Source: Deltaproteobacteria bacterium YD0425bin51 (GTDB taxonomy: Bacteria > Desulfobacterota > Desulfobacteria > Desulfobacterales > YD0425bin51). From it: a stretch of 64,000 nucleotides of DNA. Shown here one piece after another: positions 17,722-27,840 of the stretch (position 1 is the first letter of the stretch; each line of letters starts with the position of its first letter). A model generated the notes under the pieces. That model was not told the origin of the DNA. It saw only the letters and a program-made list of their open reading frames with translations, and searched no databases. Both the position numbers and the translations under genes were made by a program. The DNA is taken from positions 1 through 64,000 of the forward strand of contig PDZS01000008.1 in the NCBI GenBank assembly GCA_002753225.1, read 5' to 3'.

Positions 17722-18891
17722 TTAATTTACATACTTCATAACATAAGGCAATATCTTTTTTGCTGATTTGCCTGGTGTATTTGTAAATAATACAAATCTG
17801 TACAACTGTCCTTGTTTATTTTCTATATACCCTACTCTGGTGCTTACATTAGTAAGAGTACCTGTTTTATAAAATTCCCTGTCATCATATCGCATAAGAT
17901 TATGATAAGGTTCAAATTTTTTAAGAATTTTATCCATATCTTTGGCTGAAATCAAATTTTCTCTTGAAATTCCAGAGCCTTCTGCAATTATCAAGTTTTC
18001 AATTCCAATTACTTCTTTAGCAAATTTTTGAGCTGCCCTAATCCCTTTGTCTAATGAAGCAGGTTCTCCAAAAAGTTTTGCTCCAGAAGCTAGAAAAAGC
18101 TGATTCGCAACAAAATTATTAGAAGAATCTAAAAATTTTGATATTACTTCTTCTAAAGGAAATTTTGATAAATATTTAAATATTAACTTATCTTCTGTCC
18201 TGACTTTACCAATTTTAACACCCCCATTTATCGGAATATTTTCTTTTTTAAGAAAAGAAAGAAGCAGATGACCACAATAGAGTGAACAATCATCTGCTTT
18301 TAAAGGAATTCTTCCTTCTTTAAGACCAGTTTCTTCTATCCTCTTTACAACAAAAGGTATAATAGGGGTTTGTTCTTCAGCACTAGTTATATTGCCTTTA
18401 AATGATTTAAAATAAACTGTATTGAAATTTGCACTTATTGCGCTGTTTGGTGCGTCATAAGGATTTAATGATGAACTAACACCAGGAATAATAATAGGTT
18501 TAATAAAATATGAATCATCTAAAATAATATTATTAATTTTTTTTATTTTTGAGGCAATATTAGATGCTATTTCTTTTAGAGTCTCAGATATTAAAAGAGG
18601 GTCCCCATATCCTTTCATTATAAGATTTGAGTTTACATCAATATAAAATTCAGTAGGGAATCTAAAGCTGTTTCCTAAACAATGTAATGCTAAAAGAGAT
18701 GTTAAAACCTTTAAAGTTGAAGCAGGTATAAGTTTTTTTTCTGTGTTTTTAGAAAATATTACTTCCCCTTTATTGCTAATAACATATAGAGAGTCTTTAC
18801 TACCAACAAGTGATAAAATATTTTTGTCATTATATGCATAAAGGGTTGAATTAGTAAGAAAGAAACTTAAAATTAAAATAAATGCTTTCAT
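17722..18891 (-). CDS. dacB: PBP4-like D-alanyl-D-alanine carboxypeptidase (peptidase S13)
   Basis: A 389-residue exported penicillin-binding protein. A signal peptide (about 1-20) is followed by the active-site SxxK motif S58-T-L-K61, the second motif around SSNN, and KTGTL near the C-terminus. S13 enzymes hydrolyse the terminal D-Ala or peptide crosslinks of murein in the periplasm. I chose the ATG at 18891; the longer ORF adds six residues before the signal peptide. The gene begins five bases after the stop of the upstream DUF89 gene. Slightly shorter than E. coli DacB, as is usual for deltaproteobacteria-type members. Confidence 0.88.
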   Translation of the reverse strand: MKAFILILSFFLTNSTLYAYNDKNILSLVGSKDSLYVISNKGEVIFSKNTEKKLIPASTLKVLTSLLALHCLGNSFRFPTEFYIDVNSNLIMKGYGDPLLISETLKEIASNIASKIKKINNIILDDSYFIKPIIIPGVSSSLNPYDAPNSAISANFNTVYFKSFKGNITSAEEQTPIIPFVVKRIEETGLKEGRIPLKADDCSLYCGHLLLSFLKKENIPINGGVKIGKVRTEDKLIFKYLSKFPLEEVISKFLDSSNNFVANQLFLASGAKLFGEPASLDKGIRAAQKFAKEVIGIENLIIAEGSGISRENLISAKDMDKILKKFEPYHNLMRYDDREFYKTGTLTNVSTRVGYIENKQGQLYRFVLFTNTPGKSAKKILPYVMKYVN

Positions 18892-18896
18892 ATAAA

Positions 18897-20711
18897 TTAT
18901 ATCCTGCAACTTTCAATAAGTCTAGCGTCAAACATTTTGCCAACTCCGTATTCTCTTCGTCTCATAAATTTTTCTTTAGCTGGTCCTATTATCTGCATCT
19001 CAGGGTGATTTTTTTGAACATCTAAAGCTATATCCATTTCTTTTGTACATCCAGTGCTAAATGTTGCATCTTTGCCAACCCATTCTGGAGGAACTTTTTC
19101 ATCTAATATCTGAAAGGCTTTTACAATATCTTCATACATCTGAAAGCGCCATATATTTATAAAACCGCTCCTCTGAACAATTTCCCACATATACATAAGG
19201 TCGTCTGCATCCATTCCAGGTTCAAAGTATTGAGAAGGATTAATTATAAAAGTTTTTGAAAGCTGTTCTTTTAAATATTGAATAAAAACTGTCATAATTT
19301 TTTTTGCCATTCGAGTCTGTCCTGGAATAGAGCCAATAATACCGCTATAAAAAACTACTGTATAACCTTTCTTTTTTTCAGATTCCATTTCAGAAATTAT
19401 CGATTTTGCTTTACGTTCAAGGTCTTTATGAGAAAATTTTATAACATTAGGATGCTTATGCTTATATGCTATTTCAACTTCCCCTTCTTTTGTTGTGGAG
19501 ATATTAAATATGTCTTGTGTAAATTGGAAGTTAGTGTCAAAAAAACGGCCTTTTTGCTCAGGTCCTCTTGAAATAATAGCATCAACCTCTTTAAATATAC
19601 GTGAAAAGGTTGTTGAGACTAACAACAGATTGAGCCTTTCTTGTGTCCCATCAGATACTGCTATGATTTCATTATCCCCTCTGAAAATTTGAACCATGGC
19701 ATTTTTTGTAAGCTGTTTATCATTAATTAAAAAAGCGCCTTCTAATTCTTTTTTTAATATTTCATCTTCTTGAACATCAAATATATTTGCCTTGTTAAAA
19801 AGAGGACCATCTTTAAACGCAATAATTATTTTATGTCCAAGTTTATTAAGATACTTAATAATTGCTAAATCTATTAATACTTCTCCAGATTCATCAGCTA
19901 ACCAAAGAATTCTTTTAGGTCTAAAAATTTCATCAGATTTGTTTTGTATACTAATATCTAAAAAATCTAATAAAGCATCAACTCCGTTTCCAATTAATTT
20001 ACGTTGAAAAATATTTGCATAATCTGTTTCAGCATAGTTTTCTGATTTGTTGGATTCCCATAGACTTTTTTCAGCAGTAAGGGAAAGAAATCTTTTGAAT
20101 CCAATATATTCCATATTTGTTCTAAGCTCAATTAATGTTTTTGATGAAGTAAATAAATTTTCAGCGCTTATATCATTTAAAGCTTTTTTAAATGCATCGG
20201 ATGACAAAGCTTTTTTTGCTCGTGAATTTCTTAGTTTTTTTTCTGACATACAAGGATCGTCGGTAAAAGAAAAATTAAGAAAAATCCTATAAAGCCTTTT
20301 TTCAAGTCTAGATGGTATCATTATTCTGTCGCGTGTTTCATGTTTATATTTAACTTTAATTAAAGAGGTTAAATATTTTTTTTCTTTTTCGTCTTCAATA
20401 TTTTTGTTTATTAGATGCAAGATACTTTTTAAAACATTTTGATATCTCTCTTGGATAAGATCTCCCTGCTGCTTATTTATTATTGCTTGAAATATGTTAT
20501 CTGAGCATGGGTAATATTTTTCATCCTCCTCGAGATAAACCATAAACCTGACTTGCTCAGGAGAACCTACTTTTTCAGAATAGGTTTCATGATCTAAATG
20601 GTTTTCAATAAAAAAAGAAGTAAACCAAGCATCCATTATCGGATCATTGCCTTGTTTATAAGTAGACTTATCCCAAATATTTTGAGTATCTTTTTCTTCA
20701 GTTATATCCAT
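18897..20711 (-). CDS. DUF89/ARMT1-like domain protein
   Basis: A 604-residue cytoplasmic protein. The middle and C-terminal half (about 255-570) resemble the DUF89/ARMT1 metal-dependent phosphatase family: ILWLADESGEVLIDLAI matches the DNxGE...D metal motif, and RGPEQKGRFFD and YSGIIGSIPGQ are further conserved-looking segments. DUF89 enzymes are proposed damage-control phosphatases for sugar phosphates and nucleotides. The N-terminal 250 residues are charged and helical, with no assignment. AGGGGA precedes the ATG. It probably forms an operon with dacB, five bases downstream. The substrate is unknown. Confidence 0.7.
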   Translation of the reverse strand: MDITEEKDTQNIWDKSTYKQGNDPIMDAWFTSFFIENHLDHETYSEKVGSPEQVRFMVYLEEDEKYYPCSDNIFQAIINKQQGDLIQERYQNVLKSILHLINKNIEDEKEKKYLTSLIKVKYKHETRDRIMIPSRLEKRLYRIFLNFSFTDDPCMSEKKLRNSRAKKALSSDAFKKALNDISAENLFTSSKTLIELRTNMEYIGFKRFLSLTAEKSLWESNKSENYAETDYANIFQRKLIGNGVDALLDFLDISIQNKSDEIFRPKRILWLADESGEVLIDLAIIKYLNKLGHKIIIAFKDGPLFNKANIFDVQEDEILKKELEGAFLINDKQLTKNAMVQIFRGDNEIIAVSDGTQERLNLLLVSTTFSRIFKEVDAIISRGPEQKGRFFDTNFQFTQDIFNISTTKEGEVEIAYKHKHPNVIKFSHKDLERKAKSIISEMESEKKKGYTVVFYSGIIGSIPGQTRMAKKIMTVFIQYLKEQLSKTFIINPSQYFEPGMDADDLMYMWEIVQRSGFINIWRFQMYEDIVKAFQILDEKVPPEWVGKDATFSTGCTKEMDIALDVQKNHPEMQIIGPAKEKFMRRREYGVGKMFDARLIESCRI

Positions 20712-20897
20712 TTTATCTATTCCCCTTATGATTTTTTTTAAAATAAATTATAAAAAAGATAGAATGATTAATAAAAAAATGCAATTCAAATAGTAATTAA
20801 TAAATAAATTAGCAGCTGATAATTATTTATTGTATTTTCAATAGGCGCTCAATATAATCTAAAAGAATTTTTTAAAGCTGAAAAAAGGAGACGCAAA

Positions 20898-22088
20898 ATG
20901 AACAAACCTGAAATTGAAGGATTGAAAACAAAGATTCTGATCGTTGATGACACAATTCATAATCTTCAATTATTGACAGCTATTTTGAATCAAAGAGGCT
21001 ATTCAGTTATTGGAGCCCCAGACGGTTCAACAGCGCTAATGATTGCCCAAAATGAACCACCGGATTTGATTCTTTTGGATATTCTAATGCCTGAAATGGA
21101 CGGATTTGAAGTATGTGAGCGTCTGAAATCAGATGTGAAAACAGAGAGCATCCCTGTCATTTTTATTAGTTCACTCGATGATATAGAGGATAAAATTAAA
21201 GGATTTTCTTTGGGTGGTGCTGATTATATTACTAAACCTTTTCAGGAAGAAGAAGTTTTTGCAAGAGTTAATACACATGTTACTTTGAGGAGGATGCAAA
21301 AGCGTTTGGAGGAACAAAATGATGAACTCGAAAGAAGGGTTCAAGAGCGAACCAATGAACTATTAAAAGCTAAAAATGCTGCTGAGGTGGCAAGCCTTGC
21401 TAAAAGCGAATTTATTGCTAATATCAGCCATGAGTTCAGAACTCCTTTGAATTCGGTTATAGGCTTTACAAGTATTTTGATGGAAAATGCCAATAAATCT
21501 TCCACAGAGTATAAATATTTAAATTTTATTAATATATCTGGCATGGAATTATTGAAAATTATAGATAATCTGATTGAATTGAGCAGGATAGAGTCTGAAG
21601 GGATTCAACTTAATAAGAAGCTTTTTGAATTAAGTCCTTTTTTAAATTATGCTATTGAAAATATTTATAATCTTTCAGTAATAAAAGGTTTGAAGGTTAG
21701 ATATGAAATTGATAAATCTGTACCTGATACAATTATTGCAGATTCTGAGCTTTTGTTAACCATTCTGGATCAGCTTGGAAAAAATGCAGTTAAGTTTACT
21801 GAAAAAGGTGAAATAATTATTTCTGTATGCAAAGCTTTAGAATATGAAAGATCACCAGCGCTCCATTTTTCAGTAAGAGATACTGGTGTAGGGATTCCAG
21901 AAGACCGTTTAAAAAATATTTTTATGGACTTTACACAGGCAGATGGTTCTTACACCAGAAAATACGGGGGTTTAGGATTGGGACTGACATTGGTTCGTAG
22001 GATTATAAGTCATATAGGAGGTTGTGTTTGGGCTGAGAGTATAGAAGGAAAAGGGAGTACATTTCATTTTACATTTCCGATAGAATAA
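20898..22088 (+). CDS. Response regulator-histidine kinase (REC-HisKA-HATPase)
   Basis: A 396-residue soluble kinase with an N-terminal receiver (about 12-125; VDDT at 16-19, acceptor D61, KPF), a coiled coil (135-165), HisKA with H178 (NISHEFRTP) and HATPase (about 270-396; DTGVGIP, GLGLGL). The receiver may gate the kinase. It is a close paralogue of the gene at 25814, and both begin MNKP with the same receiver layout. AAAGGAG lies nine bases before the ATG. The three kinase genes are in one transcriptional direction with gaps of 16 bases or overlaps. Confidence 0.9.
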   Translation: MNKPEIEGLKTKILIVDDTIHNLQLLTAILNQRGYSVIGAPDGSTALMIAQNEPPDLILLDILMPEMDGFEVCERLKSDVKTESIPVIFISSLDDIEDKIKGFSLGGADYITKPFQEEEVFARVNTHVTLRRMQKRLEEQNDELERRVQERTNELLKAKNAAEVASLAKSEFIANISHEFRTPLNSVIGFTSILMENANKSSTEYKYLNFINISGMELLKIIDNLIELSRIESEGIQLNKKLFELSPFLNYAIENIYNLSVIKGLKVRYEIDKSVPDTIIADSELLLTILDQLGKNAVKFTEKGEIIISVCKALEYERSPALHFSVRDTGVGIPEDRLKNIFMDFTQADGSYTRKYGGLGLGLTLVRRIISHIGGCVWAESIEGKGSTFHFTFPIE

Positions 22089-22104
22089 TATTAAGGTAAA
22101 TTAT

Positions 22105-25100
22105 ATGCAAAGAAAGAGTTTGTGTATAACCATTGTTTTTTTATGTAGCTTTTCCGTTATTTTTCTACCATTTTCTTATGCTGAAAAATTAATCCGCGTA
22201 GGGGTTTATAATTTTGAACCATTGGTATTTATTGATAAACAGGGCAATACTCAAGGACTGTTTATTGATCTAATGGAATATATATCTAAGCATGAAAACT
22301 GGAAGATTCAATATATTCCTGGTTCATGGAATGATTGTTTGAGCAGGCTGAAAAATTCAGATATAGACCTGCTTATGAGTATAGCATATTCTGATGAACG
22401 AGCTAAATATTTTGATTTTACTAAAAATCACTTGTTTGTAGTCTGGGGTGAGGTGCATGCGCATAAGGATTCTGCAATCAATACCATCTTTGATCTAAAT
22501 GGGAAAACAGTAAGTGTTTTGAAGGGTGCGCTTGCTAATGTCGAACTTAATAATTTGTTGGATCAATTTGGTTTATTCTGCAATATTATTGAAAAGAGTG
22601 AATACTCTGATGTGCTTCAATCTCTTAAAAAAAAGGAAGCAGATGCTGGTATTTTTACCAATATATATGAAAGCAATATTTTAAATGAAGAAAATATTAA
22701 ACGAACACAAATCATATTTGCTCCGACTAAACTACGCTTTGCTGTTAAAAAACAACATAATATAGATTTAATATCTGCCTTAGACAGATATTTCGTATCA
22801 TTTTATAAAGATGAAAGTTCAATTTATAAACAATCATATGACAAGTGGATTAGACCTTTACAGAGTCCTACATTTTCCCCTCAATGGCTGCTCTGGGGTT
22901 CTGGATTTTTTGTTTGTTTTTCCATATTATTACTTATATTTAATTTTCTCTTAAATAAGCGAGTTACCCAAAAAACATCTGAATTAATATTGATAAATAA
23001 TAAACTATCTGAGGAAATAATAGATCGAAAACTTATTGAAGAAACCCAGTTATTTTTGCTTAAGATCGGAAGTAGCACAACCAATGCTAATTTTTTTGAA
23101 GCCTTGGCTGAATACCTGTCTAAAAGTTTGTCTATGGATTATATTTGTATTGACAAATTGCAAGGAGATTTGCTCTCAGCGCAAACAGTAGCAATCTATT
23201 TTGATGGAAAGTTTGAAGACAATGTATCATATACCTTAAAAGATACCCCCTGCGGAGATGTGGTTGGTGAAACTATTTGCTGCTTTCCTAACGGTGTCCG
23301 ACACTTGTTTCCAAAAGATGTCGTACTTCAGGAAATGCTTGCTGAAAGTTATGTCGGAACAACTCTTTGGAGTTCAAGCGGAAAACCAATTGGGCTGATT
23401 GCAATGATTAGCCGCTATACTTTGAAAAATAGAGCTGTTGCTGAAACGATTTTGAAATTAGCTTCTATTAGGGCTGCAAGTGAATTGGAACGTATGCAGG
23501 TTGAGTCTCAAAGAGAGACAGCGCTATATGATCTGCAAATAGCTCTTGCAAAATATACAACTCTATTTGATACATTTCCCCTAGGAATTACTGTTTCGGA
23601 CGAGTCAGGAAAAATTATTGAGAGCAATCTTATGGCAGAACGTTTGCTTGGTGTATCTAAAGAAGCCCACATTCAGCGCAATATTGACGGCACAGAATGG
23701 CGTATTGTGAGGTCAGACGGTACACTAATGCCAGCTGATGAATTTGCTAGTGTGCGTGCATTAAAAAAAAATTGTCGTGTGGAAAATGCAGAAATGGGGA
23801 TTGTTAAAGCTGAAGGATTAATCACATGGATTAATGTCACTGCTGCTCCTATCTCACTTAAAGGTTACGGGGTAGTTGTAGCCTATGGAGATATTACAGA
23901 ACGCAAGATAGCCGAAGAAAAACTTAGGGAAAGCGAAGATCGCTTTAGATTATTATTCCAAAATTTAACATCTGGTTTTGCTTTACATGAAATTATTTTT
24001 AACGCGAGTGGTATACCTTGCGATTATCGTTTTCTTGAAATAAATCCTGCATTCGAAAGATTGACAGGATTGAAGTCCTCTGAGGTGATAGGTAAAACCA
24101 TTCTTGAAGTACTCCCTAAGACTGAGTTTTATTGGATTGAAAAATATGGCGAAGTAGCATTATCGCAAAATCCAATCCAGTATGAAAATTTCAGCAAAGA
24201 GTTGAATAAGTATTATTCTGTGACGGCTTATTCTCCCAAAAAAGGACAATTTGCGGTACTAATTTTGGATATCACTGAACGTAAGAGTTTTGAGGAGGAA
24301 TTAATCCAATATAAGAATCATCTCGAAGAAATAGTAGCTGTTCGTACTTATGAACTTAATATAGCTAAAGAACAAGCCGAAGCCGCCAATATTGCAAAAA
24401 GTAGATTTTTAGCTAACATGAGCCACGAACTTAGAACTCCGTTAAATATTATCATAGGTTTTTCCCGTCTTATACAGAGAGATAAATCCTTAAACCTACC
24501 CCAGCAGGAAAATTTGAGTACCATTGTAAAAAGCAGTGAACATTTGCTGGAATTAATTAATGAAGTTATCGAGATGTCAAAAATCGACATAGGAAGCCTT
24601 GAACTTTCAGAGCATGACTTTAATTTGCATCAACTACTTCATATAATAGAGGGTATGTATAAGATTCGTGCAATGGAGAAAGGGATTAACCTTATATTTG
24701 TTAAGGCTAATGATGTACCTACCTTTATTCACGGAGATGAAATGAAATTTAGGCAGGTGCTTTTGAATGTATTGGGAAATGCTGTTAAGTTTACTTGCCA
24801 AGGGCATGTTATCCTTAGAATTGGATATTCTGAAAAAGACTCACGATTGTTAGTTGAGATTGAAGATACTGGACCAGGGATTGCCCCTGAAGAAAAGGAC
24901 TTTATATTTAAACCTTTTCATCAAACTAAAAGCAGTAAGATTAGTTTAGAAGGCACAGGATTAGGACTTCCTATAAGTAAAAAATATATTGAACTAATGG
25001 GAGGAGAGATAAATGTTGAAAGTCAGCATGGAAAAGGAAGTATTTTTAGATTTTATATCAAGGTAAATAAAATAGATAAAGAGCAAGTTCTAGAAAAAAG

Positions 25101-25821
25101 CACGGAAAGAAGGGTTATAGGACTTGAACCAGGTCAGACTTTATATCGTATTATGGTTGTTGAAGATAATAAAGATAATCTAAATTTTATATCCAATCTG
25201 CTTCAGACAATTGGTTTTCAAGTATTTGAGGCAAATAATGGAAAGGAAGCAATTAATTTATGGAAAACTGTACCTCCCCATATGATACTTATGGATATTC
25301 AGATGCCAGATATGGATGGATATGAAGCCATAAGAATAATTAGAAATAGTGAATTGAAAAATAGGAAAGATTCAGCACCTATTAATGATTTTCAAACAAT
25401 GATTCCTGATTCTAAAATTCCTATTATTGCTGTTACTGCTTATGCTTTTGAAGAAGATCGAAAAGCCCTTATGGCAATAGGCTGCAATGATTTTATCCGC
25501 AAGCCATTCAAGGAAACAGAACTTTTTGAAAAAATTGGCTTTTATCTGGGAATTAGATATATATATGAAGAAATATCAGTTAAAGAAAAATCTGATTTAA
25601 TTAAGTTGAAATCTCTTGATTTATCTGATTTTTCTTACGAATGGCTTAAAGAAATGAGGTATTCTGCCATGAGGGGTAAATCAGAACGTCTATTTGAATT
25701 GATTGGACAAATTCGTAAAAATCATTCTATTATTGCAGATAAGTTAATAGATATGGTAAAACACTGGCAATTTAAGAAGATTGCAGATTTAATACCAACA
25801 GAGGTGAATGCAAATGAATAA
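22105..25821 (+). CDS. Periplasmic-sensor hybrid histidine kinase (SBP_bac_3-TM-GAF-PAS-PAS-HisKA-HATPase-REC)
   Basis: A 1238-residue membrane kinase. A signal peptide (about 1-26) precedes a family-3 solute-binding-like periplasmic domain (about 28-250), as in EvgS/BvgS-like sensors. A membrane helix (about 258-280), a GAF-like domain (about 315-455), two PAS domains (about 475-600 and 608-725), HisKA (NMSHELRTPLN), HATPase (DTGPGIAP; GTGLGLP) and a receiver (MDIQMPDMDGY) follow, with a helical C-terminal tail. The periplasmic domain suggests sensing of an amino acid or other small molecule. It sits between two REC-HK paralogues and its 3' end overlaps the next start. Confidence 0.9.
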   Translation: MQRKSLCITIVFLCSFSVIFLPFSYAEKLIRVGVYNFEPLVFIDKQGNTQGLFIDLMEYISKHENWKIQYIPGSWNDCLSRLKNSDIDLLMSIAYSDERAKYFDFTKNHLFVVWGEVHAHKDSAINTIFDLNGKTVSVLKGALANVELNNLLDQFGLFCNIIEKSEYSDVLQSLKKKEADAGIFTNIYESNILNEENIKRTQIIFAPTKLRFAVKKQHNIDLISALDRYFVSFYKDESSIYKQSYDKWIRPLQSPTFSPQWLLWGSGFFVCFSILLLIFNFLLNKRVTQKTSELILINNKLSEEIIDRKLIEETQLFLLKIGSSTTNANFFEALAEYLSKSLSMDYICIDKLQGDLLSAQTVAIYFDGKFEDNVSYTLKDTPCGDVVGETICCFPNGVRHLFPKDVVLQEMLAESYVGTTLWSSSGKPIGLIAMISRYTLKNRAVAETILKLASIRAASELERMQVESQRETALYDLQIALAKYTTLFDTFPLGITVSDESGKIIESNLMAERLLGVSKEAHIQRNIDGTEWRIVRSDGTLMPADEFASVRALKKNCRVENAEMGIVKAEGLITWINVTAAPISLKGYGVVVAYGDITERKIAEEKLRESEDRFRLLFQNLTSGFALHEIIFNASGIPCDYRFLEINPAFERLTGLKSSEVIGKTILEVLPKTEFYWIEKYGEVALSQNPIQYENFSKELNKYYSVTAYSPKKGQFAVLILDITERKSFEEELIQYKNHLEEIVAVRTYELNIAKEQAEAANIAKSRFLANMSHELRTPLNIIIGFSRLIQRDKSLNLPQQENLSTIVKSSEHLLELINEVIEMSKIDIGSLELSEHDFNLHQLLHIIEGMYKIRAMEKGINLIFVKANDVPTFIHGDEMKFRQVLLNVLGNAVKFTCQGHVILRIGYSEKDSRLLVEIEDTGPGIAPEEKDFIFKPFHQTKSSKISLEGTGLGLPISKKYIELMGGEINVESQHGKGSIFRFYIKVNKIDKEQVLEKSTERRVIGLEPGQTLYRIMVVEDNKDNLNFISNLLQTIGFQVFEANNGKEAINLWKTVPPHMILMDIQMPDMDGYEAIRIIRNSELKNRKDSAPINDFQTMIPDSKIPIIAVTAYAFEEDRKALMAIGCNDFIRKPFKETELFEKIGFYLGIRYIYEEISVKEKSDLIKLKSLDLSDFSYEWLKEMRYSAMRGKSERLFELIGQIRKNHSIIADKLIDMVKHWQFKKIADLIPTEVNANE

Positions 25822-27073
25822 ACCTAACATAGAATCTTTGGAATCAAAAATTTTGATTGTGGATGATACTCTTCAAAATCTTCAATTGCTTACTGAAATA
25901 TTAACTCAAACAGGATATTCGGTAACGGGTGCTCCAGATGGACCAACTGCTCTTATGATTAGTATGAATGAGCCACCAGACTTGATTCTTCTAGATATTA
26001 GAATGCCTGAAATGGACGGATATGAAGTCTGTCAGAGGCTGAAATCTGATATAAAAACAAAAAATATTCCAATTATCTTCCTCAGTGCTTTAGATGAGCT
26101 TAATAATAAAATCAAAGGTTTTTCGTTAGGCGGAGCCGATTATATTACTAAACCCTTTCAGAATGAAGAAGTTATAGCAAGAGTTAACACTCATATTTCT
26201 TTTAGAAAGATGCAAAAGCAGATAGAAGAGCAGAACATCTTTCTGCAGAAAGAAGTTATAGAAAGAAGGAAAGCAGAAGAGGCTTTAAAAAAAGTTAATG
26301 ATGAACTTGAAATTCGTATTCATGAGCGAACAATTGAACTATTAAAAGCTAAAGATGCTGCAGAAGCAGCAAGCCATTCTAAAAGCCAATTTCTTGCCAA
26401 CATAAGCCATGAATTTAAAACACCCCTTAATTCAGTTATCGGATTTACAGTTCTTTTACAGCGAAATGTTGAACCATGTTCAGATGAATATACATATCTC
26501 AATGGCATTAAGGCAGCTGGCTGGAAAATTCTTGCCATGGTAGATAATCTTATTGAATTGTGTCAAATAGAGACTAATGGTATTCAATCTGTTAATAAAC
26601 CTTTTGAATTAAGACCGCTTTTGAAGTTAACTGTTGCAAACCTTGCTCACGATGCAACCGCTAAAGGTTTGAAGGTTAAATATCATATTGATGCAGCTGT
26701 ACCGGATCGAATTATTGGAGATTCTAAACTTCTTAAAACCATTCTGGATATTCTTGGAAAAAATGCTGTTAAGTTTACAGAAAAAGGTGAAATCAATATT
26801 TCTGTTTGTAACGCATCAGAAGCTAAAGCTTCTTTATCAGAGGTACAGTTTTCAATAATAGATACAGGTGTTGGAATACCATCAGATCGTTTGGAAAAAA
26901 TTTTTGAAGACTTTACCCAGGCAGATAATTCAGATGCCAGAAGATATGGAGGAATTGGCTTGGGACTTACAATGGTTAGGAGGATAGTTGGGTGTTTGGG
27001 GGGACGTATTTGGGTTGAAAGCATTGAGGCTATGGGGACTAAATTTCATTTTACTTTACAGTTCATTATATAA
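25814..27073 (+). CDS. Response regulator-histidine kinase, paralogue of the gene at 20898
   Basis: A 419-residue REC-HisKA-HATPase protein with acceptor D61 and phospho-His H199 (NISHEFKTP). It resembles the first gene of the cluster nearly end to end, with an extra 20-residue stretch in the linker coiled coil. I chose the ATG at 25814 because it aligns with the paralogue start (MNKP) and GAGGTG lies eight bases upstream; an in-frame ATG at 25808 is too close. The start overlaps the stop of the membrane kinase, so translation is probably coupled. It is the last gene before the sigma-54-linked region. Confidence 0.9.
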   Translation: MNKPNIESLESKILIVDDTLQNLQLLTEILTQTGYSVTGAPDGPTALMISMNEPPDLILLDIRMPEMDGYEVCQRLKSDIKTKNIPIIFLSALDELNNKIKGFSLGGADYITKPFQNEEVIARVNTHISFRKMQKQIEEQNIFLQKEVIERRKAEEALKKVNDELEIRIHERTIELLKAKDAAEAASHSKSQFLANISHEFKTPLNSVIGFTVLLQRNVEPCSDEYTYLNGIKAAGWKILAMVDNLIELCQIETNGIQSVNKPFELRPLLKLTVANLAHDATAKGLKVKYHIDAAVPDRIIGDSKLLKTILDILGKNAVKFTEKGEINISVCNASEAKASLSEVQFSIIDTGVGIPSDRLEKIFEDFTQADNSDARRYGGIGLGLTMVRRIVGCLGGRIWVESIEAMGTKFHFTLQFII

Positions 27074-27089
27074 ATATTAAGTAAATGTC

Positions 27090-27135
27090 GTCAATTTTAA
27101 TTGACATGGTTTTAATAAAATCACAATAAAAGTTG
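27090..27135 (+). promoter_or_regulatory. Paired inverted-repeat sites upstream of sigma-54 promoter, copy 1
   Basis: GTCAATTTTAATTGAC (27090-27105) and CAATAAAAGTTG (27124-27135) are two CAAY-N4-RTTG inverted repeats about 32 bases apart (centre to centre), lying 75-120 bases before the -24/-12 element. The same pair, slightly diverged, lies before copy 2. Position and pairing fit binding sites for a sigma-54 enhancer-binding protein; the regulator is not identified. Confidence 0.5.
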
Positions 27136-27210
27136 ACAAATGCATGATAAATTTTTTCTTATTAAAAAAATATCTCAACAAAATAAATAGGTTACAATTT
27201 TTTATTTTTT

Positions 27211-27226
27211 TGGCATTCAATTTGCT
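27211..27226 (+). promoter_or_regulatory. Sigma-54 (-24/-12) promoter, copy 1
   Basis: TGGCATTCAATTTGCT has GG and GC at the exact sigma-54 spacing and the TTGCT -12 box. It lies 77 bases before the start at 27303. The identical 16 bases recur before copy 2 at 29350. Confidence 0.8.
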
Positions 27227-27302
27227 TATAGCTTAAATCAACAATGTTAAAAAAAATAATAAACTAATAAAAAAATAACAAACAAAATTAAGGAGAAAAA
27301 TT

Positions 27303-27773
27303 ATGAAAAGATTATTTGTACGTTTAATAGTAGCAGTATCATTAATTATGGTTCCAGTATCAGCATTAGCTTTACAGTCAATTGATGACAAGGCAATGGA
27401 AAATGTATCTGGTCAAGCAGGAGTAAGCATTGGAATTGAAGAAGCAATAGACATTAACTTAAAAGTTTCCAGTTTATCATTTGGCGGAAGTGACTTAGGT
27501 ATGTCAATGGAAATGACAGATGCAACAGCAGATGGTATGCATATCAGAGTTGGCGCAACAACAAAAGATATGGTTCTTGAAATTAAAAACGTTAATGGCG
27601 ATACAGTAATTGGCCTTGGTCTTCCACAGACCACAATAGTTGTAGAAAACATTCCTTCAATTAAAATGGGCTTAGATACAGCTGGAACAAAAACAAATCT
27701 TGGAACTTTAAATGTAGGCACTACTACTCTTAAAGTTAACAGTGGCAAAGTTAACATGAAAGTTCTCAAATAG
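27303..27773 (+). CDS. Exported 156-residue protein with SGQAGVSI motif, copy 1 (DUF6160-like)
   Basis: A signal peptide (about 1-24, ending ALA) is followed by a conserved-looking DDKAMENVSGQAGVSIG segment (28-44). The rest is Gly-, Thr- and Val-rich alternating sequence typical of beta structure, with very few aromatic residues and no cysteine. The N-terminal motif resembles the DUF6160-type exported proteins of Gram-negative bacteria, whose function is unknown to me. AAGGAG lies eight bases before the ATG. A sigma-54 promoter lies upstream and a palindromic terminator downstream. Only four residues differ from copy 2. It could be a surface or filament subunit, but that is inference. Confidence 0.8.
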   Translation: MKRLFVRLIVAVSLIMVPVSALALQSIDDKAMENVSGQAGVSIGIEEAIDINLKVSSLSFGGSDLGMSMEMTDATADGMHIRVGATTKDMVLEIKNVNGDTVIGLGLPQTTIVVENIPSIKMGLDTAGTKTNLGTLNVGTTTLKVNSGKVNMKVLK

Positions 27774-27803
27774 TAATTAACAAACAAATTATTTAACACA
27801 AAC

Positions 27804-27833
27804 AATAGGCAGAGTAAATTTACTCTGCCTATT
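27804..27833 (+). terminator. Bidirectional hairpin terminator after copy 1
   Basis: A perfect 30-base palindrome (15-base arms AATAGGCAGAGTAAA and its complement) lies between the convergent genes ending at 27773 and 27841. It is followed by ATATTTTTTAT. The counterpart at 29942 has paired A-T to G-C changes that preserve the stem. Confidence 0.8.
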
Positions 27834-27840
27834 ATATTTT

